Assembly: GCA_035551615.1 (NCBI GenBank)
Contig: DASZNC010000070.1
Span: 37,070 to 101,069 of the forward strand
Direction of reading: 5' to 3'
Length of the DNA stretch: 64,000 nt
Source: JAKCDU01 sp035551615
GTDB taxonomy: Bacteria; Actinomycetota; Acidimicrobiia; Acidimicrobiales; Palsa-688
Position numbers and translations under genes: made by a program. Within the stretch, counting starts at the first letter, position 1. The number at the start of each line of letters is the position of its first letter. Below, in pieces: positions 17,370 through 26,493 of this stretch. The notes below the pieces were generated by a model, which was not told the DNA's origin, made no database searches, and saw only the letters and a list, made by a program, of their open reading frames with translations.

Positions 17370-19055
17370 ATGACGATCCTGACGATGGACGGGTGCACCC
17401 GCCCGCTGCCCGTCGTGGACGACGACAACCGCGATTACTGGGAAGCGGGGGCGGAGGGAATGCTCTCGTTCGCCAGTTGCGCCGGGTGTGATGCGCTGCT
17501 GCATCCGCCCGTGCCGGTCTGCCGCTACTGCCGGTCATCGGAGCAGGCACGACGGATGGTGCCGGGCGACGGGGTGGTCATCGGCTACTCGGTGAACCAT
17601 CAGCTGTGGGACCCCCGCTTCCCTCCGCCGTACTGCGTCGCGGTCGTCGCCCTCGACGCCGACCCGCGGGTGCGGATCACCACGAACATCGTCGACGTGG
17701 CCGAGAGCGATCTCGAGGTGGGTATGCGGGTGACGCCCCGTTTCGAGCAGCAAGAGGACGTGTGGATTCCCCTGTACGTGCCGGCCGGTGGTGGCGGAGA
17801 TCTGCCCGACGACGAGATCGACCCGGCGCAGCACCGCCGGTCGGTGCGCCCGATGGTGCGTACCGACCGCTTCGAGGAGCGGGTCGCCATCACCGGGATC
17901 GGCAAGTCGCAGATCGGCCGGCGCCTGATGCGGCCGCCACTCTCCCTCACCATCGACGCGGTGCGGGCCGCCGTAGCCGACGCCGGGCTCACCTTCGAGG
18001 ACATCGACGGGCTGTCCACCTACCCGGGCAACACGACCGTCGGAGGTTTCGGCGAGGGCGGGATCACCGCCCTCGAAGACGCCCTCGGTTTGCGACCGAC
18101 CTGGTACAACGGAGGCGCCGAGACCTTCGGTCCGGCCGGTTCGGTGATCGCCGCCATGATGGCCGTGGCCGCCGGCCTGGCCCGCCACGTCCTCTGCTTC
18201 CGCACCGTCTGGCAGGCGACCTACGCAGCGCAGCTGCGGGCCGGATCGGGGGGTGGCGGCAACCCGTACGGCATGGGTCAGGGCGGCGGTCGGGTCCCCG
18301 GCTACAGCGGGCCCTACGGAGAGGGATCGGCGGCCATCCCGCTGGCCATCAGAGCCTCCAACCACTTCGCCCGGTACGGCACCACCAGGGAGACCCTCGG
18401 CTGGATCGCCGTGACCGAAAGGACCAACGCCGGGCTCAACCCGGACGCCGTCTACCGCGACCCGATGACGATGGACGACTACCTGTCGGCCCGCTTGATC
18501 GCCTCACCGCTGGGTCTGTACGACTGCGACGTGCCGGCCGACGGTTCGGTGGCGGTGATCGTGTCCGCCGTCGAGACGGCCCGCGACCTCCGGTCTCAGC
18601 CGGTCTTCGTCGAGGCGGTCGGCACCCAACTGACCGAGCGGGTGGCGTGGGACCAGTCGACCATGACCCACGAGCCCCACTCCCTCGGTCCGTCGGCCCA
18701 CCTCTGGACCCGCACGTCGTTGACGGCGGCCGACGTGGATGTGGCCCTCCTCTACGACGGGTTCAGTTTCAACTGCCTGTCGTGGCTCGAGGGGCTCGGC
18801 TTCTGCGGCATCGGTGAGGCCAAGGACTTCCTCGCCGGTGGCCGGAACATCGCCCGGGAGGGTGGGGTGGTCGCCCTCAACCCCCACGGCGGCCAACTGT
18901 CGGCCGGGCGGACCCACGGCATGGGCTTCGTGCACGAGGCCGTGGTCCAGCTGCGCGGCGACGGCGGCGCCCGCCAGGTGGACGGCGCCCGGGTGGCCGT
19001 GGTCAGCAGCGGGGGCCTGACCCCGGCCGGGGTGATCCTCCTGCGGGGCGCCTGA
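17370..19055 (+). CDS. DUF35 zinc-ribbon/OB-fold protein fused to Ltp2-like thiolase-fold aldolase
   Basis: 561 residues in two parts. Residues 20-145 are a DUF35 module with zinc-ribbon cysteines C37, C40, C51 and C54, then an OB fold. Residues about 170-561 are a lipid-transfer/thiolase-fold domain starting RVAITGIGKSQIGRR and ending with NPHGGQLSAGRTHGMGF. The usual thiolase nucleophile Cys is absent (GGAETFGPAG instead), as in Ltp2-type retro-aldolases. Those cleave a C-C bond in steroid side-chain acyl-CoAs and need a separate DUF35 partner (ChsH2). Here both are on one chain. Start ATG 17370 has GGGGAGG six bases upstream. A one-base overlap joins it to the next gene. Confidence 0.85.
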   Translation: MTILTMDGCTRPLPVVDDDNRDYWEAGAEGMLSFASCAGCDALLHPPVPVCRYCRSSEQARRMVPGDGVVIGYSVNHQLWDPRFPPPYCVAVVALDADPRVRITTNIVDVAESDLEVGMRVTPRFEQQEDVWIPLYVPAGGGGDLPDDEIDPAQHRRSVRPMVRTDRFEERVAITGIGKSQIGRRLMRPPLSLTIDAVRAAVADAGLTFEDIDGLSTYPGNTTVGGFGEGGITALEDALGLRPTWYNGGAETFGPAGSVIAAMMAVAAGLARHVLCFRTVWQATYAAQLRAGSGGGGNPYGMGQGGGRVPGYSGPYGEGSAAIPLAIRASNHFARYGTTRETLGWIAVTERTNAGLNPDAVYRDPMTMDDYLSARLIASPLGLYDCDVPADGSVAVIVSAVETARDLRSQPVFVEAVGTQLTERVAWDQSTMTHEPHSLGPSAHLWTRTSLTAADVDVALLYDGFSFNCLSWLEGLGFCGIGEAKDFLAGGRNIAREGGVVALNPHGGQLSAGRTHGMGFVHEAVVQLRGDGGARQVDGARVAVVSSGGLTPAGVILLRGA

Positions 19056-19915
19056 TGACGTGGGGCGACGCCGCCGACCTCATCGACATCCTCGACGTGC
19101 GGCCGGCCGGCCCGCTCGAATATCTCAGCGTGGTGCGGGGTGATTCCCGTCGCCCGGTCGTCGAAGGCAGCCAGATGCTGGGCCAGGCCATCGTGGCCGC
19201 CGGGCGCCACACTCCGTCCCGGAGGCCGGTGTCGACGCACATGCTGTTCCTGAGAGCGGCCGACGCCCGGCTCCCGCTGGGGTTCACCCTGGCCGAGTTG
19301 GCGACCGGCCGGACCTTCGACGGCCTGGCCGCCGATGTCCACCAGGCCGGCCGGCGGGTGGCCCACGGGGCCGTCCTCTTGGACCGGACCGACGACGATC
19401 TCATCAGCCATGGCCACCGCCGCCCGGACGTCGGCGATCCCGACGACGCCGAGCCGTTCGACATGGGCGTGTCCGGCCGGGAGATCCGGGTCGTCGACGG
19501 GGCGTACACGGGCGATCCCGACGCCCCGGTCGGGCCCCCGGTGCTGGACGTGTGGGTGCGGTTCGATTCGGTGCCCGACGACCAGTGCCTGCACGACGCC
19601 CTGCTGGCCCAGTTCACCGGGCACATGTCCATCGCCGCCGCCCTCCGGCCCCACCCCGGTGTGGGCCAGGACCAGGCCCACCGCACGCTGTCGACCGCAG
19701 TCAACGCCATCTCCCTGTCGTTGCACGCGCCGGTCCGGGCCGACCGGTGGATGCTGTACCACCATGAGTCGACGTTCGCCGGGTCCGGCATGACCCACAG
19801 TTCCTGCACTGTGCACGACGAGGAAGGGACCCTGCTGGCGTCGTTCTCGACCAATTGCATGGTCCGGCGCTTCGCCGCCGCCGCCGGGCCGGTCGACGGG
19901 ACGACGGCGCTGTGA
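19055..19915 (+). CDS. Acyl-CoA thioesterase II (TesB) family
   Basis: 286 residues, a double-hotdog thioesterase. The first hotdog carries GSQMLGQAIVAAGRH and RRPVSTHMLFLRA. The second carries HMSIAAALRPHPGVGQ and RWMLYHHEST, followed by LLASFSTNCMVR, the slot of the usual Q-E-G segment. It would release free acids from acyl-CoA, probably products or dead-end esters of the neighbouring aldolase pathway. TGATG coupling to the Ltp2 fusion. A second TesB gene lies at 25672. Confidence 0.85.
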   Translation: MTWGDAADLIDILDVRPAGPLEYLSVVRGDSRRPVVEGSQMLGQAIVAAGRHTPSRRPVSTHMLFLRAADARLPLGFTLAELATGRTFDGLAADVHQAGRRVAHGAVLLDRTDDDLISHGHRRPDVGDPDDAEPFDMGVSGREIRVVDGAYTGDPDAPVGPPVLDVWVRFDSVPDDQCLHDALLAQFTGHMSIAAALRPHPGVGQDQAHRTLSTAVNAISLSLHAPVRADRWMLYHHESTFAGSGMTHSSCTVHDEEGTLLASFSTNCMVRRFAAAAGPVDGTTAL

Positions 19916-19958
19916 GCCCGCGCCGCGGGCGGGGGACAGCACCGGAGCGGGTGCGCAG

Positions 19959-20663
19959 ATGAGCCTGACCACCGGCCGGGGGCCGCTCAGCGCCCATCCG
20001 GCCGGCCGTTTCGACGTATCCATCCCCGCACCGGTCACCTACGCCGAGCCGTTCCGGCGCCGGGTCACGGCCGTGCGGGACGGCATCGTCGTGGTCGACA
20101 GCGAGCAGGTCGCCCTCGTGCACCGGCCGGGCGGGCCGCCCACCTGGGCCTTCCCGGAGGCCGACGTGCGCGATGTGGAAACCGTGGCCGTGCCGCTGCT
20201 GCCTGGTTTTGTCGTGGTGGCGTGGGGGGCCGTCGACGGGTGGTTCGAGGAGGGCGCACCGGTGCACATGCACCCGCGCAATCCGTACCACCGGGTGGAC
20301 GTGATAGCCACCCGACGCCGGCTACGCGTCGAGCTCCTGGGTCTGGAGTTGGTGAACACCGACGACACGGTGGTGGTCTACGAGACGGCGCTGGAACCGC
20401 TGCTGTACGTGGCCAAGGACTGCGTCCTGCCGGCGGACGTGCTCGAGCCCAGCCGGACGACCACGTACTGCCCCTACAAGGGGGTGGCGTCGTACTGGTC
20501 GGCCCGGGTGGGCGACCGCGAGGTGGTCGACGTGGCCTGGTCGTACGAGGATCCGCTGCCCGAGTGCACGGGCATCCGGGGGCTGCTGGCCTTCTATCCC
20601 GACCGGGCCCGGGTCACCCAGGACCTACCGCCGGCGGCGTCGGTGTTCGGTCGACGGGGTTGA
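19959..20663 (+). CDS. DUF427 domain protein
   Basis: 234 residues. The C-terminal half has the DUF427 hallmark TTYCPYKGVASYW, then VAWSYEDPLPECTGIRG and LLAFYPDRA. The N-terminal half (about residues 30-110) looks like a diverged second copy. The biochemical role of the family is not established. A beta-rich fold with a conserved Cys and acidic residues is all that can be stated. Last gene of the Ltp2 fusion operon, 43 bases after the thioesterase. Confidence 0.8.
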   Translation: MSLTTGRGPLSAHPAGRFDVSIPAPVTYAEPFRRRVTAVRDGIVVVDSEQVALVHRPGGPPTWAFPEADVRDVETVAVPLLPGFVVVAWGAVDGWFEEGAPVHMHPRNPYHRVDVIATRRRLRVELLGLELVNTDDTVVVYETALEPLLYVAKDCVLPADVLEPSRTTTYCPYKGVASYWSARVGDREVVDVAWSYEDPLPECTGIRGLLAFYPDRARVTQDLPPAASVFGRRG

Positions 20664-20738
20664 GCCCGTTCCGCGGCCGGCGGCGGTAGCCGGTCGTCGG
20701 TGGGGCGGGCGCCCCTTCAGGATCAAATACATCGAAGA

Positions 20739-20777
20739 GTGTGCAAAGTTGCGGATATAGTCCGCAACTTTGCACAC
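20739..20777. repeat. Perfect 17-bp inverted repeat with 5-base loop
   Basis: GTGTGCAAAGTTGCGGA, loop TATAG, then the exact reverse complement. It sits in the 241-base gap between two convergent genes (DUF427 protein and P450). It has much lower GC than its flanks and is not followed by a T-run on either side. A two-way transcription terminator is the simplest reading. A mobile palindromic element or protein site is possible. Confidence 0.75.
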
Positions 20778-20904
20778 GCCTCCCGGCGGGTGGCGGTTTG
20801 GGGGGCGACCGCCCCGGCGGCCGACCGGCTCCGGGGGGCACCGGCCCGCCGACCTGACCGGCCCGCCGGTCTGACCAGCCCGCCCCGGTGCCGGCGTGCG
20901 TCCG

Positions 20905-22104
20905 TCAGGATGTGGTGACGGGCAGGCTCTCCCAGCCCCGCACCGTAGAGGTGTGGGCCTGCACCGCCTTCTCCCCGTCGACCTCCCAGGTCGGGAAGCG
21001 TCGGAGCACCTCCTCCAGGGCGATCCGGCCCTCCAGGCGGGCCAGGTGGCTGCCCAGGCAGAAATGGATGCCGTACCCGAAGGTCAGGTGGTGGCCGATC
21101 TGGCGATGGATGTCGAAGCGGTCGGGGTCGTCGAACTTGCGCTCGTCCCGGTTGCCCGAGGCGTTCAGCAGCACCATGATGTTGTCGGCCGGCACCGTCT
21201 GGCCGTAGTACTCGACGTCCCTGGTGATGTAGCGGGACTGGACGGGCGACGGCGCTTCGTAGCGCAGTAGTTCCTCGATGGCGTTGGGGATGAGCGACGG
21301 ATCGGCGACCAGTTCGGCCCGCTGGTCGGGGTTCTCGGCCAGCACCTTGCCGGCCCAGCCGATCAGCCGGGTCGTGGTCTCGTTGCCGGCGCCGGCCAGC
21401 AGGCCGACGTAGTTGAGCACTTCCTCCCGGGTCAACTTGCGGACGGTGCCGGTGACATCCTCGAACTCGGCGTTCAACAGTTCGGTCATCAGGTCGTCGG
21501 AGGGGTGCTCGGCCCGCCAGTCGATGTACTCGCCGAAGGCGGCGTGCGTGCCGGGGGAGTAGTCGGCGCTCAACTCGGGCATCACGCCTTCTTCCAGCCG
21601 CAGTCCCTTGTCCAGCTGGTCGCGGATGGCCTGCTGGTCGGCCTCGGGGATGCCGAGGAGCATGCCGATGGTCTTCATCGGCATCGGGGCGCCCAGGTCG
21701 GCGATGAAGTCGAAGCCGCCGCTGCCAACCAGGTGGTCGAGGGACTTGGCACAGAAGTCGCGGACCTTGGGTTCTATCTCGGTCATCCGCTTGGGCGTGA
21801 ACACACGCGACAGGAGGCCACGGTGGTGGTCGTGGGCGGGCGGGTCCTCGAAGAGGATGGTGCCGGGCGGCATCTCGATGTTCTGTTTGATCATCTCGAG
21901 CACCGAACCCTTGCCGGAGATGAAGGTGCGCCAGTCGACGAGCGCCTTCTCCACGTCGTCGAAGCGGCTCAGGGCCCAGAAGTCGTAGCGCTCGTTATAA
22001 TAGAGCGGCGCCTCGTCACGGAGGCGCTTCCACGTCGGATACGGATCGGTGTCGATGGTGTGGTCGTACGGGTCGTAGTACGCCTCGGCAACGGTTTCGC
22101 TCAC
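20905..22104 (-). CDS. Cytochrome P450
   Basis: 399 residues, soluble bacterial type. I-helix AGAGNETT (237-244) with the acid-alcohol pair replaced by Asn-Glu-Thr, ExxR at E278-R281, PDRFDIHR, and the heme loop FGYGIHFCLGSHLAR with Cys349. It needs ferredoxin partners not seen nearby. GTG 22104 has GGGAGG five bases before it, which sets the start. It follows the amidohydrolase gene by 29 bases and shares its operator-controlled promoter. A clear paralogue lies at 56464. Likely hydroxylates a lipid or terpenoid-like substrate. Confidence 0.93.
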   Translation of the reverse strand: MSETVAEAYYDPYDHTIDTDPYPTWKRLRDEAPLYYNERYDFWALSRFDDVEKALVDWRTFISGKGSVLEMIKQNIEMPPGTILFEDPPAHDHHRGLLSRVFTPKRMTEIEPKVRDFCAKSLDHLVGSGGFDFIADLGAPMPMKTIGMLLGIPEADQQAIRDQLDKGLRLEEGVMPELSADYSPGTHAAFGEYIDWRAEHPSDDLMTELLNAEFEDVTGTVRKLTREEVLNYVGLLAGAGNETTTRLIGWAGKVLAENPDQRAELVADPSLIPNAIEELLRYEAPSPVQSRYITRDVEYYGQTVPADNIMVLLNASGNRDERKFDDPDRFDIHRQIGHHLTFGYGIHFCLGSHLARLEGRIALEEVLRRFPTWEVDGEKAVQAHTSTVRGWESLPVTTS

Positions 22105-22133
22105 TTCATCCTCCCGGTCAGCGGTGGTCAACC

Positions 22134-23405
22134 TTAAAAGACGCCGATTCCGGCCGCTTCGTTGCGTTGGCGCCACTCGGCCCTGGACATCCGCGTGGTG
22201 TCCACATCCTGGGCCTGGGCCCGGAGGGCGGCCACGGTGGCCTGCTCCTTCGGCGTGTGGGCGAACGGGTCCCAGTCGAAGAACCGGCAGGTGTTCTGCC
22301 AGGTGATCCGGTCGATCTCCTCGTCCGAGCAGCCGGCGTCCTGGAACTCCTTCCACGCGAACTCGGGGGATTCCGGCCAGGTCGTGTCGGTGTGGGGGTA
22401 GTCGCACTCCCAGGCGATGATGTCCATGCCGATGCGGTCCCGAAGTAGAAGCCCGGAGGGATCGGTGATGTAGCAGGCGAGTATGTGGTCCCGGAACACC
22501 TCCGAGGGCAGCTTGCCGCCGAAGTCGTCGGCGCCGTGCAACCAGGACTGGTTCTGGTAATGGCGGTCGATCCGGTCGAAGTAGAAGGGGATCCAGCCGA
22601 TACCGCCCTCGGACAGAGCGACTTTCAGGCCCGGGAAGCGGCGCAGAGTCGGGCCGAACAGGAGGTCCTGGGCGGTGATGGCGCTGATCTGGCAGGCCAG
22701 TACCATCAGATGGTCGACCGGCGCCTCGGCCGGCCGCTTGATCACATCGAAGCCGGCGCCGATGTGCAGTGACAGCACGATGTTCTCGTCGACCATGGCG
22801 GTGAACATCGGATCCCAGTAGCCGGACAGGAAGCTCGGGAATCCCTGCACGTGCGGGGTCTCGAGGAAGCTGATCGAGCGGCACCCCTTCTTGGCCAACC
22901 GGTGCACCTCGGCGGCGGCCAGCTCGACGTCCCACATGGGCACGATGCCGAGCGGGATGAAGCGGCCCGGGTAGGCGGCGCACCACTCGTCGATGGCCCA
23001 GTCGTTGTAGGCCTGCAACATCACGAGGGCGATCTCCTTGTCGCTCGCCTCGTGGAAGGTCCGGGCATTGAAGCCAGCCATCGTCGGGAAGTTCATAGAC
23101 GCCAGGACGCCGTTGGCGTTCATGTCCCGCACCCGCTCGTGCACATCGAAGCAGCCGGGCCGCAACTCGGAGTAGGCGCCCGGATTGAAGCCCCACTCCT
23201 CGCGGGGCCAGCCCACGGTGGCCGCCATGCCGAACGAGGTCGAGGTCTTCTCCCCCTGGAAGACCCACTGGTCGATGCCCTGATCGTTCTTGACCACCTT
23301 CGGGACCTGATCGGCCCACTTGGCCGGGACATGGTTCCGGTACATGTCCGGCGGCTCGATCATGTGATCGTCGATGCTCACCAGGATCATGTCGTCGAGG
23401 CCCAT
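22134..23405 (-). CDS. Amidohydrolase family 2 (ACMSD-like) metal-dependent hydrolase
   Basis: 423 residues, TIM-barrel fold of the ACMSD branch (decarboxylases and hydrolases). Metal ligands are probably in SIDDHMIEP (D-x-H), LSLHIGAG, LSEGGIGWIP and the terminal Asp in ECDYPHTDTTWP. The ATG at 23405 lies exactly where a transcript from the divergent promoter would begin (-10 TATGCT at 23412-23417, minus strand), so the mRNA may be leaderless. First gene of a two-gene operon with the P450. A second member of this family starts at 24478. Confidence 0.88.
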   Translation of the reverse strand: MGLDDMILVSIDDHMIEPPDMYRNHVPAKWADQVPKVVKNDQGIDQWVFQGEKTSTSFGMAATVGWPREEWGFNPGAYSELRPGCFDVHERVRDMNANGVLASMNFPTMAGFNARTFHEASDKEIALVMLQAYNDWAIDEWCAAYPGRFIPLGIVPMWDVELAAAEVHRLAKKGCRSISFLETPHVQGFPSFLSGYWDPMFTAMVDENIVLSLHIGAGFDVIKRPAEAPVDHLMVLACQISAITAQDLLFGPTLRRFPGLKVALSEGGIGWIPFYFDRIDRHYQNQSWLHGADDFGGKLPSEVFRDHILACYITDPSGLLLRDRIGMDIIAWECDYPHTDTTWPESPEFAWKEFQDAGCSDEEIDRITWQNTCRFFDWDPFAHTPKEQATVAALRAQAQDVDTTRMSRAEWRQRNEAAGIGVF

Positions 23406-23424
23406 GCCTGGAGCATATCCAAAA

Positions 23425-23440
23425 CTGACGTCAGAGTCGA
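23425..23440. promoter_or_regulatory. Operator copy B in the amidohydrolase/LLM divergent promoter
   Basis: CTGACGTCAGAGTCGA, two mismatches from TTGAC-N6-GTCAA. On the minus strand TCGACT acts as -35 with a 17-base spacer to TATGCT, and the start codon of the amidohydrolase follows six bases later. On the plus strand TACCTT at 23451-23456 is six bases before the LLM ATG. One site can therefore control both genes. Confidence 0.65.
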
Positions 23441-23462
23441 AATGCTCGACTACCTTTGTAGA

Positions 23463-24440
23463 ATGGGTCTTCGCTTCGGTCTCCGGTTCGATTTCCGCAA
23501 CCCGGACCTGGCCGGCACGTCGGCCGCCGACCGCTACGCGGCCGGCCTGGAGATGGTCGAGTGGGCCGATCGGCGCGGTTGCATATCGGTGACCGTGTCG
23601 GAACACCACGCCTCGTCCGACGGCTACCTGCCCAGCCCGTTGCCGATGCTGGCGGCCATGGCCGCCCGCACCGAGAACATCCGGTACATGGTCGCCGCCC
23701 TGCTGGCTCCGTTCTACGATCCGATCCGCCTGGCCGAGGACATGGTCGTGCTCGACCATCTGAGCCGGGGCCGTATCGATCTGATCGTCGGCGCCGGTTA
23801 CGTGCGGTCCGAGTTCGAGATGTACGGCGTGCCGGTCGGCGAGCGGGCCCGCCGGGTGACCGAGACGGTCCAGGTGCTGAAGGCGGCGTTCGGCGGCGAG
23901 CCGTTCGAGTACCGCGGTCGAACGGTCCGGATCACCCCGGCGCCGTACCGCGCCGGCGGCCCGGCCCTGATGCTCGGCGGCAGCAGCGAGGCGGCGGCCC
24001 GGCGGGCGGCCAGTATCGCCGATGGTTTCCTCCCGACCGTCCCGGACGTGTGGCCGGCCTATCGGGACGAGGTCATCCGGTTGGGCCGGCCCGACCCCGG
24101 GCCCTGCCCGACCGGTGAGACCGAGACGGTGGCGCTGGCCGCCGATCCCGACGCCGCCTGGGCGGAGATGGGTCCCTTCTTCCTGCACGAGAACAACGCC
24201 TACGCCAGGTGGCTGCACGACAACGACGGCGCCGGGCCGTACGTGGAGGTGGGCGGCATCGAAGAACTGCGGGACTCCGGCCGGTACCGGATCGTGACCG
24301 CGGAGCAGTACGTGCAGGAGCTGCAGGCCGCTCCTTTTCCCTTCGCCATGTTCCACCCGTTGTGCGGTGGCATGCCGCCGGAAGTGGCATGGCGCAGCCT
24401 GCGCCTCTTCGAGGAAGAGGTCCTCCCGGCCTTTGCCTGA
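23463..24440 (+). CDS. LLM-class (luciferase-like) flavin or F420-dependent oxidoreductase
   Basis: 325 residues, TIM-barrel luciferase-like fold. Diagnostic stretches are TVSEHHASSDGYLPSP, LSRGRIDLIVGAGY and RSEFEMYGVP, then the C-terminal GGSSEAAARRAASIADGF. Cofactor (FMNH2 or F420) cannot be told from sequence. No Shine-Dalgarno precedes the ATG, and a -10-like TACCTT six bases upstream suggests a leaderless transcript. Stands alone between two operator sites. Substrate presumably shared with the adjacent P450 and amidohydrolases. Confidence 0.88.
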   Translation: MGLRFGLRFDFRNPDLAGTSAADRYAAGLEMVEWADRRGCISVTVSEHHASSDGYLPSPLPMLAAMAARTENIRYMVAALLAPFYDPIRLAEDMVVLDHLSRGRIDLIVGAGYVRSEFEMYGVPVGERARRVTETVQVLKAAFGGEPFEYRGRTVRITPAPYRAGGPALMLGGSSEAAARRAASIADGFLPTVPDVWPAYRDEVIRLGRPDPGPCPTGETETVALAADPDAAWAEMGPFFLHENNAYARWLHDNDGAGPYVEVGGIEELRDSGRYRIVTAEQYVQELQAAPFPFAMFHPLCGGMPPEVAWRSLRLFEEEVLPAFA

Positions 24441-24477
24441 TTTTGACGTCGCTGTCAAAACGAGTTACGATCACAAC
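24441..24477 (+). promoter_or_regulatory. Operator copy C and promoter of the second amidohydrolase operon
   Basis: The best copy: TTTTGACGTCGCTGTCAAAA (24441-24460), perfect in both half-sites. TTGACG at 24443 serves as -35, followed by a 17-base spacer and TACGAT at 24466-24471. The expected +1 coincides with the A of ATG 24478, so the promoter is predicted to give a leaderless message and to be fully covered by a bound regulator. Confidence 0.75.
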
Positions 24478-25668
24478 ATGGCCCGGAGATGCGATTTCCC
24501 TGTGTTCGACGCGGACAACCACATGTACGAGACCCGCGACGCGTTCACCCGCCACCTGCCCGACCGCTACAAGAGCGCCATCGACTACGTCGAGGTCAGG
24601 GGGCGGACCAAGATCATGCTGCGGGGCATGGTCAGCGATTACATCCCCAACCCCACATTCGACGTGGTGGCCCGGCCGGGCGCCCAGGAGGAGTACTTCC
24701 GCAACGGGAACCCCGACGGCAAGTCGTACCGCGAGCTGATCGGCGAGCCGATGCGGGCCCTCCCGGCGTTCCGGTCGCCCGAGCCCCGCATCGAGCTGAT
24801 GGACGAGCTGGGCGTGGACCGGGCCCTCATGTTCCCGACTCTGGCCAGCCTGCTCGAGGAGCGCCTGCGCGACGACCCCGAGTTGATCCACGCCGTCGTC
24901 CATTCGCTCAACGAGTGGATGTACGAGGAATGGTCGTTCAACTACCAGGACCGCATCTTCGCCACCCCGGTCATCACCCTGCCCATCGTGGACAAGGCCA
25001 TCGAGGAGCTCGAATGGGTGCTGGAGCGGGGGGCCAAGACCGTGCTCATCCGGCCCGCGCCGGTGCCCGGTTTCCGCGGCTCCCGTTCCTTCGGCTATCC
25101 CGAGTTCGACCCATTCTGGCAGGCCGTGGTCGACGCCGACATCCTGGTGTCGATGCACGCGTCCGACAGCGGGTACTCCCGCTACCAGGGTGACTGGACC
25201 GGCCCGAGCGAGATGCTGCCGTTCCGGCTGGACGCGTTCCGGATGCTGACGGCCGGCAAGCGGCCGATCGAGGACACCTTCGCCGCCCTGGTCTGCCACG
25301 GGGTCTTCACCCGCTTCCCCGATCTGCGCGTCGCCGCCATCGAGAACGGGGGCGACTGGGTGATCCCGCTCCTCGAGCACATGGAGGACACCTACAAGAA
25401 GATGCCGCAGGCCTTCGAGGAGCACCCGGTCGAGGCGTTCAAGCGCAACACCTACATCAGCCCGTTCCACGAGGACCGCATCGACCAGCTGATCGATGCC
25501 CTGGGCGTGGACCACATCCTGTTCGGCTCCGACTACCCCCACCCGGAGGGATTGGCCGAGCCCTGCAGCTACCTCGACCACCTGCCGCCCGGGCTGTCCG
25601 ACGAGGACACGGCCAAGATCATGGGCGGCAACCTGGCCCAGATCATGAGGGTCGGCGTCACCGTCTGA
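24478..25668 (+). CDS. Amidohydrolase family 2 metal-dependent hydrolase
   Basis: 396 residues. Metal and active-site motifs: FDADNHMYE at the N-terminus, VSMHASDSG, IENGGDWVIP and LFGSDYPHPEG. Related to, but distinct from, the amidohydrolase at 22134. The usual reactions of this family are hydrolysis or decarboxylation of ring-cleavage or lactone-type intermediates. No Shine-Dalgarno is present, and the upstream promoter predicts a leaderless mRNA. Three bases separate it from the downstream thioesterase, so the two form an operon. Confidence 0.88.
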   Translation: MARRCDFPVFDADNHMYETRDAFTRHLPDRYKSAIDYVEVRGRTKIMLRGMVSDYIPNPTFDVVARPGAQEEYFRNGNPDGKSYRELIGEPMRALPAFRSPEPRIELMDELGVDRALMFPTLASLLEERLRDDPELIHAVVHSLNEWMYEEWSFNYQDRIFATPVITLPIVDKAIEELEWVLERGAKTVLIRPAPVPGFRGSRSFGYPEFDPFWQAVVDADILVSMHASDSGYSRYQGDWTGPSEMLPFRLDAFRMLTAGKRPIEDTFAALVCHGVFTRFPDLRVAAIENGGDWVIPLLEHMEDTYKKMPQAFEEHPVEAFKRNTYISPFHEDRIDQLIDALGVDHILFGSDYPHPEGLAEPCSYLDHLPPGLSDEDTAKIMGGNLAQIMRVGVTV

Positions 25669-25671
25669 CGC

Positions 25672-26490
25672 ATGCGCGACCTCGAATCGATCCTCCAGTC
25701 GTTCCAGCTGGAACCCGCCGGCGAGAACCGGTTCCGGGGCAGCAACGTGGCCGTCGGCCACGGCGTCCTGTTCGGCGGGCAGGTGCTGGGGCAGGCCATC
25801 GTCGCGGCCCTGGCCTCGCAGCCGGACAAGACGGCCAAGACCGTCCACACCGTCTTTGCACGGGGTGGTTCGTCGGAGGCTCCGGTCGATATCGAGGTGG
25901 AAGCCATGTCGGCCGGGCGGTCAGTGGCCAGCAGCGTGGTTTCGTTCTCCCAGGCGGGACGGCTGTGCACCCGATCCGTCGTATTGATGACGGCGGCCGA
26001 GCCCGACCTGATCCGCCACAGCGACCCGCCCCCCGGTATCACTCCGCCTCCGCCGGCGCCCGCCTCCGGGGAGTGGGAGGTGTCGGTCGTCGACGGCGTC
26101 GACATCAATGATCCCGACGCCGTCGGGCCGGCCCGGCTGGATGTGTGGACCTGCTTTCCCGGAGCCCCGGCCGACGCCGGGATGGATCAGCCGCTTCTCG
26201 CCTACGCCACCGACGGGTTCCTGATCGGCACGGCCATGCGGCCCCACGCCGGCGTCGGCCAGGCGCTCGCCCACCGCACCCTGTCGACCGCCGTGCTCAG
26301 CCACACACTCACGTTCCACGAGTCGTTCTCGGCCGCCGACTGGATGCTGCTGCGTCACGAGGTGCCGCACACCGGCGGTGGGCGCGGATACGGCCGGGCC
26401 CACGTGTTCCGGACGGACGGTGCGCTGGTCGCGTCGTTCGTGCAGGACAGCATGATCCGGGCCCGGCCGGACGGCGCCGGACCCCTCTAG
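25672..26490 (+). CDS. Acyl-CoA thioesterase II (TesB) family
   Basis: 272 residues. Double-hotdog pattern with GVLFGGQVLGQAIVAALAS in the first half and DGFLIGTAMRPHAGVG, SHTLTFHESFSAADWMLL and LVASFVQDSMIR in the second, keeping the C-terminal Q-D (for Q-E) step of the family. Second thioesterase of the block. It ends four bases from the end of the convergent TetR gene. Confidence 0.87.
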   Translation: MRDLESILQSFQLEPAGENRFRGSNVAVGHGVLFGGQVLGQAIVAALASQPDKTAKTVHTVFARGGSSEAPVDIEVEAMSAGRSVASSVVSFSQAGRLCTRSVVLMTAAEPDLIRHSDPPPGITPPPPAPASGEWEVSVVDGVDINDPDAVGPARLDVWTCFPGAPADAGMDQPLLAYATDGFLIGTAMRPHAGVGQALAHRTLSTAVLSHTLTFHESFSAADWMLLRHEVPHTGGGRGYGRAHVFRTDGALVASFVQDSMIRARPDGAGPL

Positions 26491-26493
26491 GCC

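Noticed and set aside
23406..24458. N-terminal extension of the amidohydrolase frame (22134) up to 24458
   Set aside because: The added part is antisense to the LLM gene, crosses the operator and has no family similarity. The promoter geometry supports 23405.
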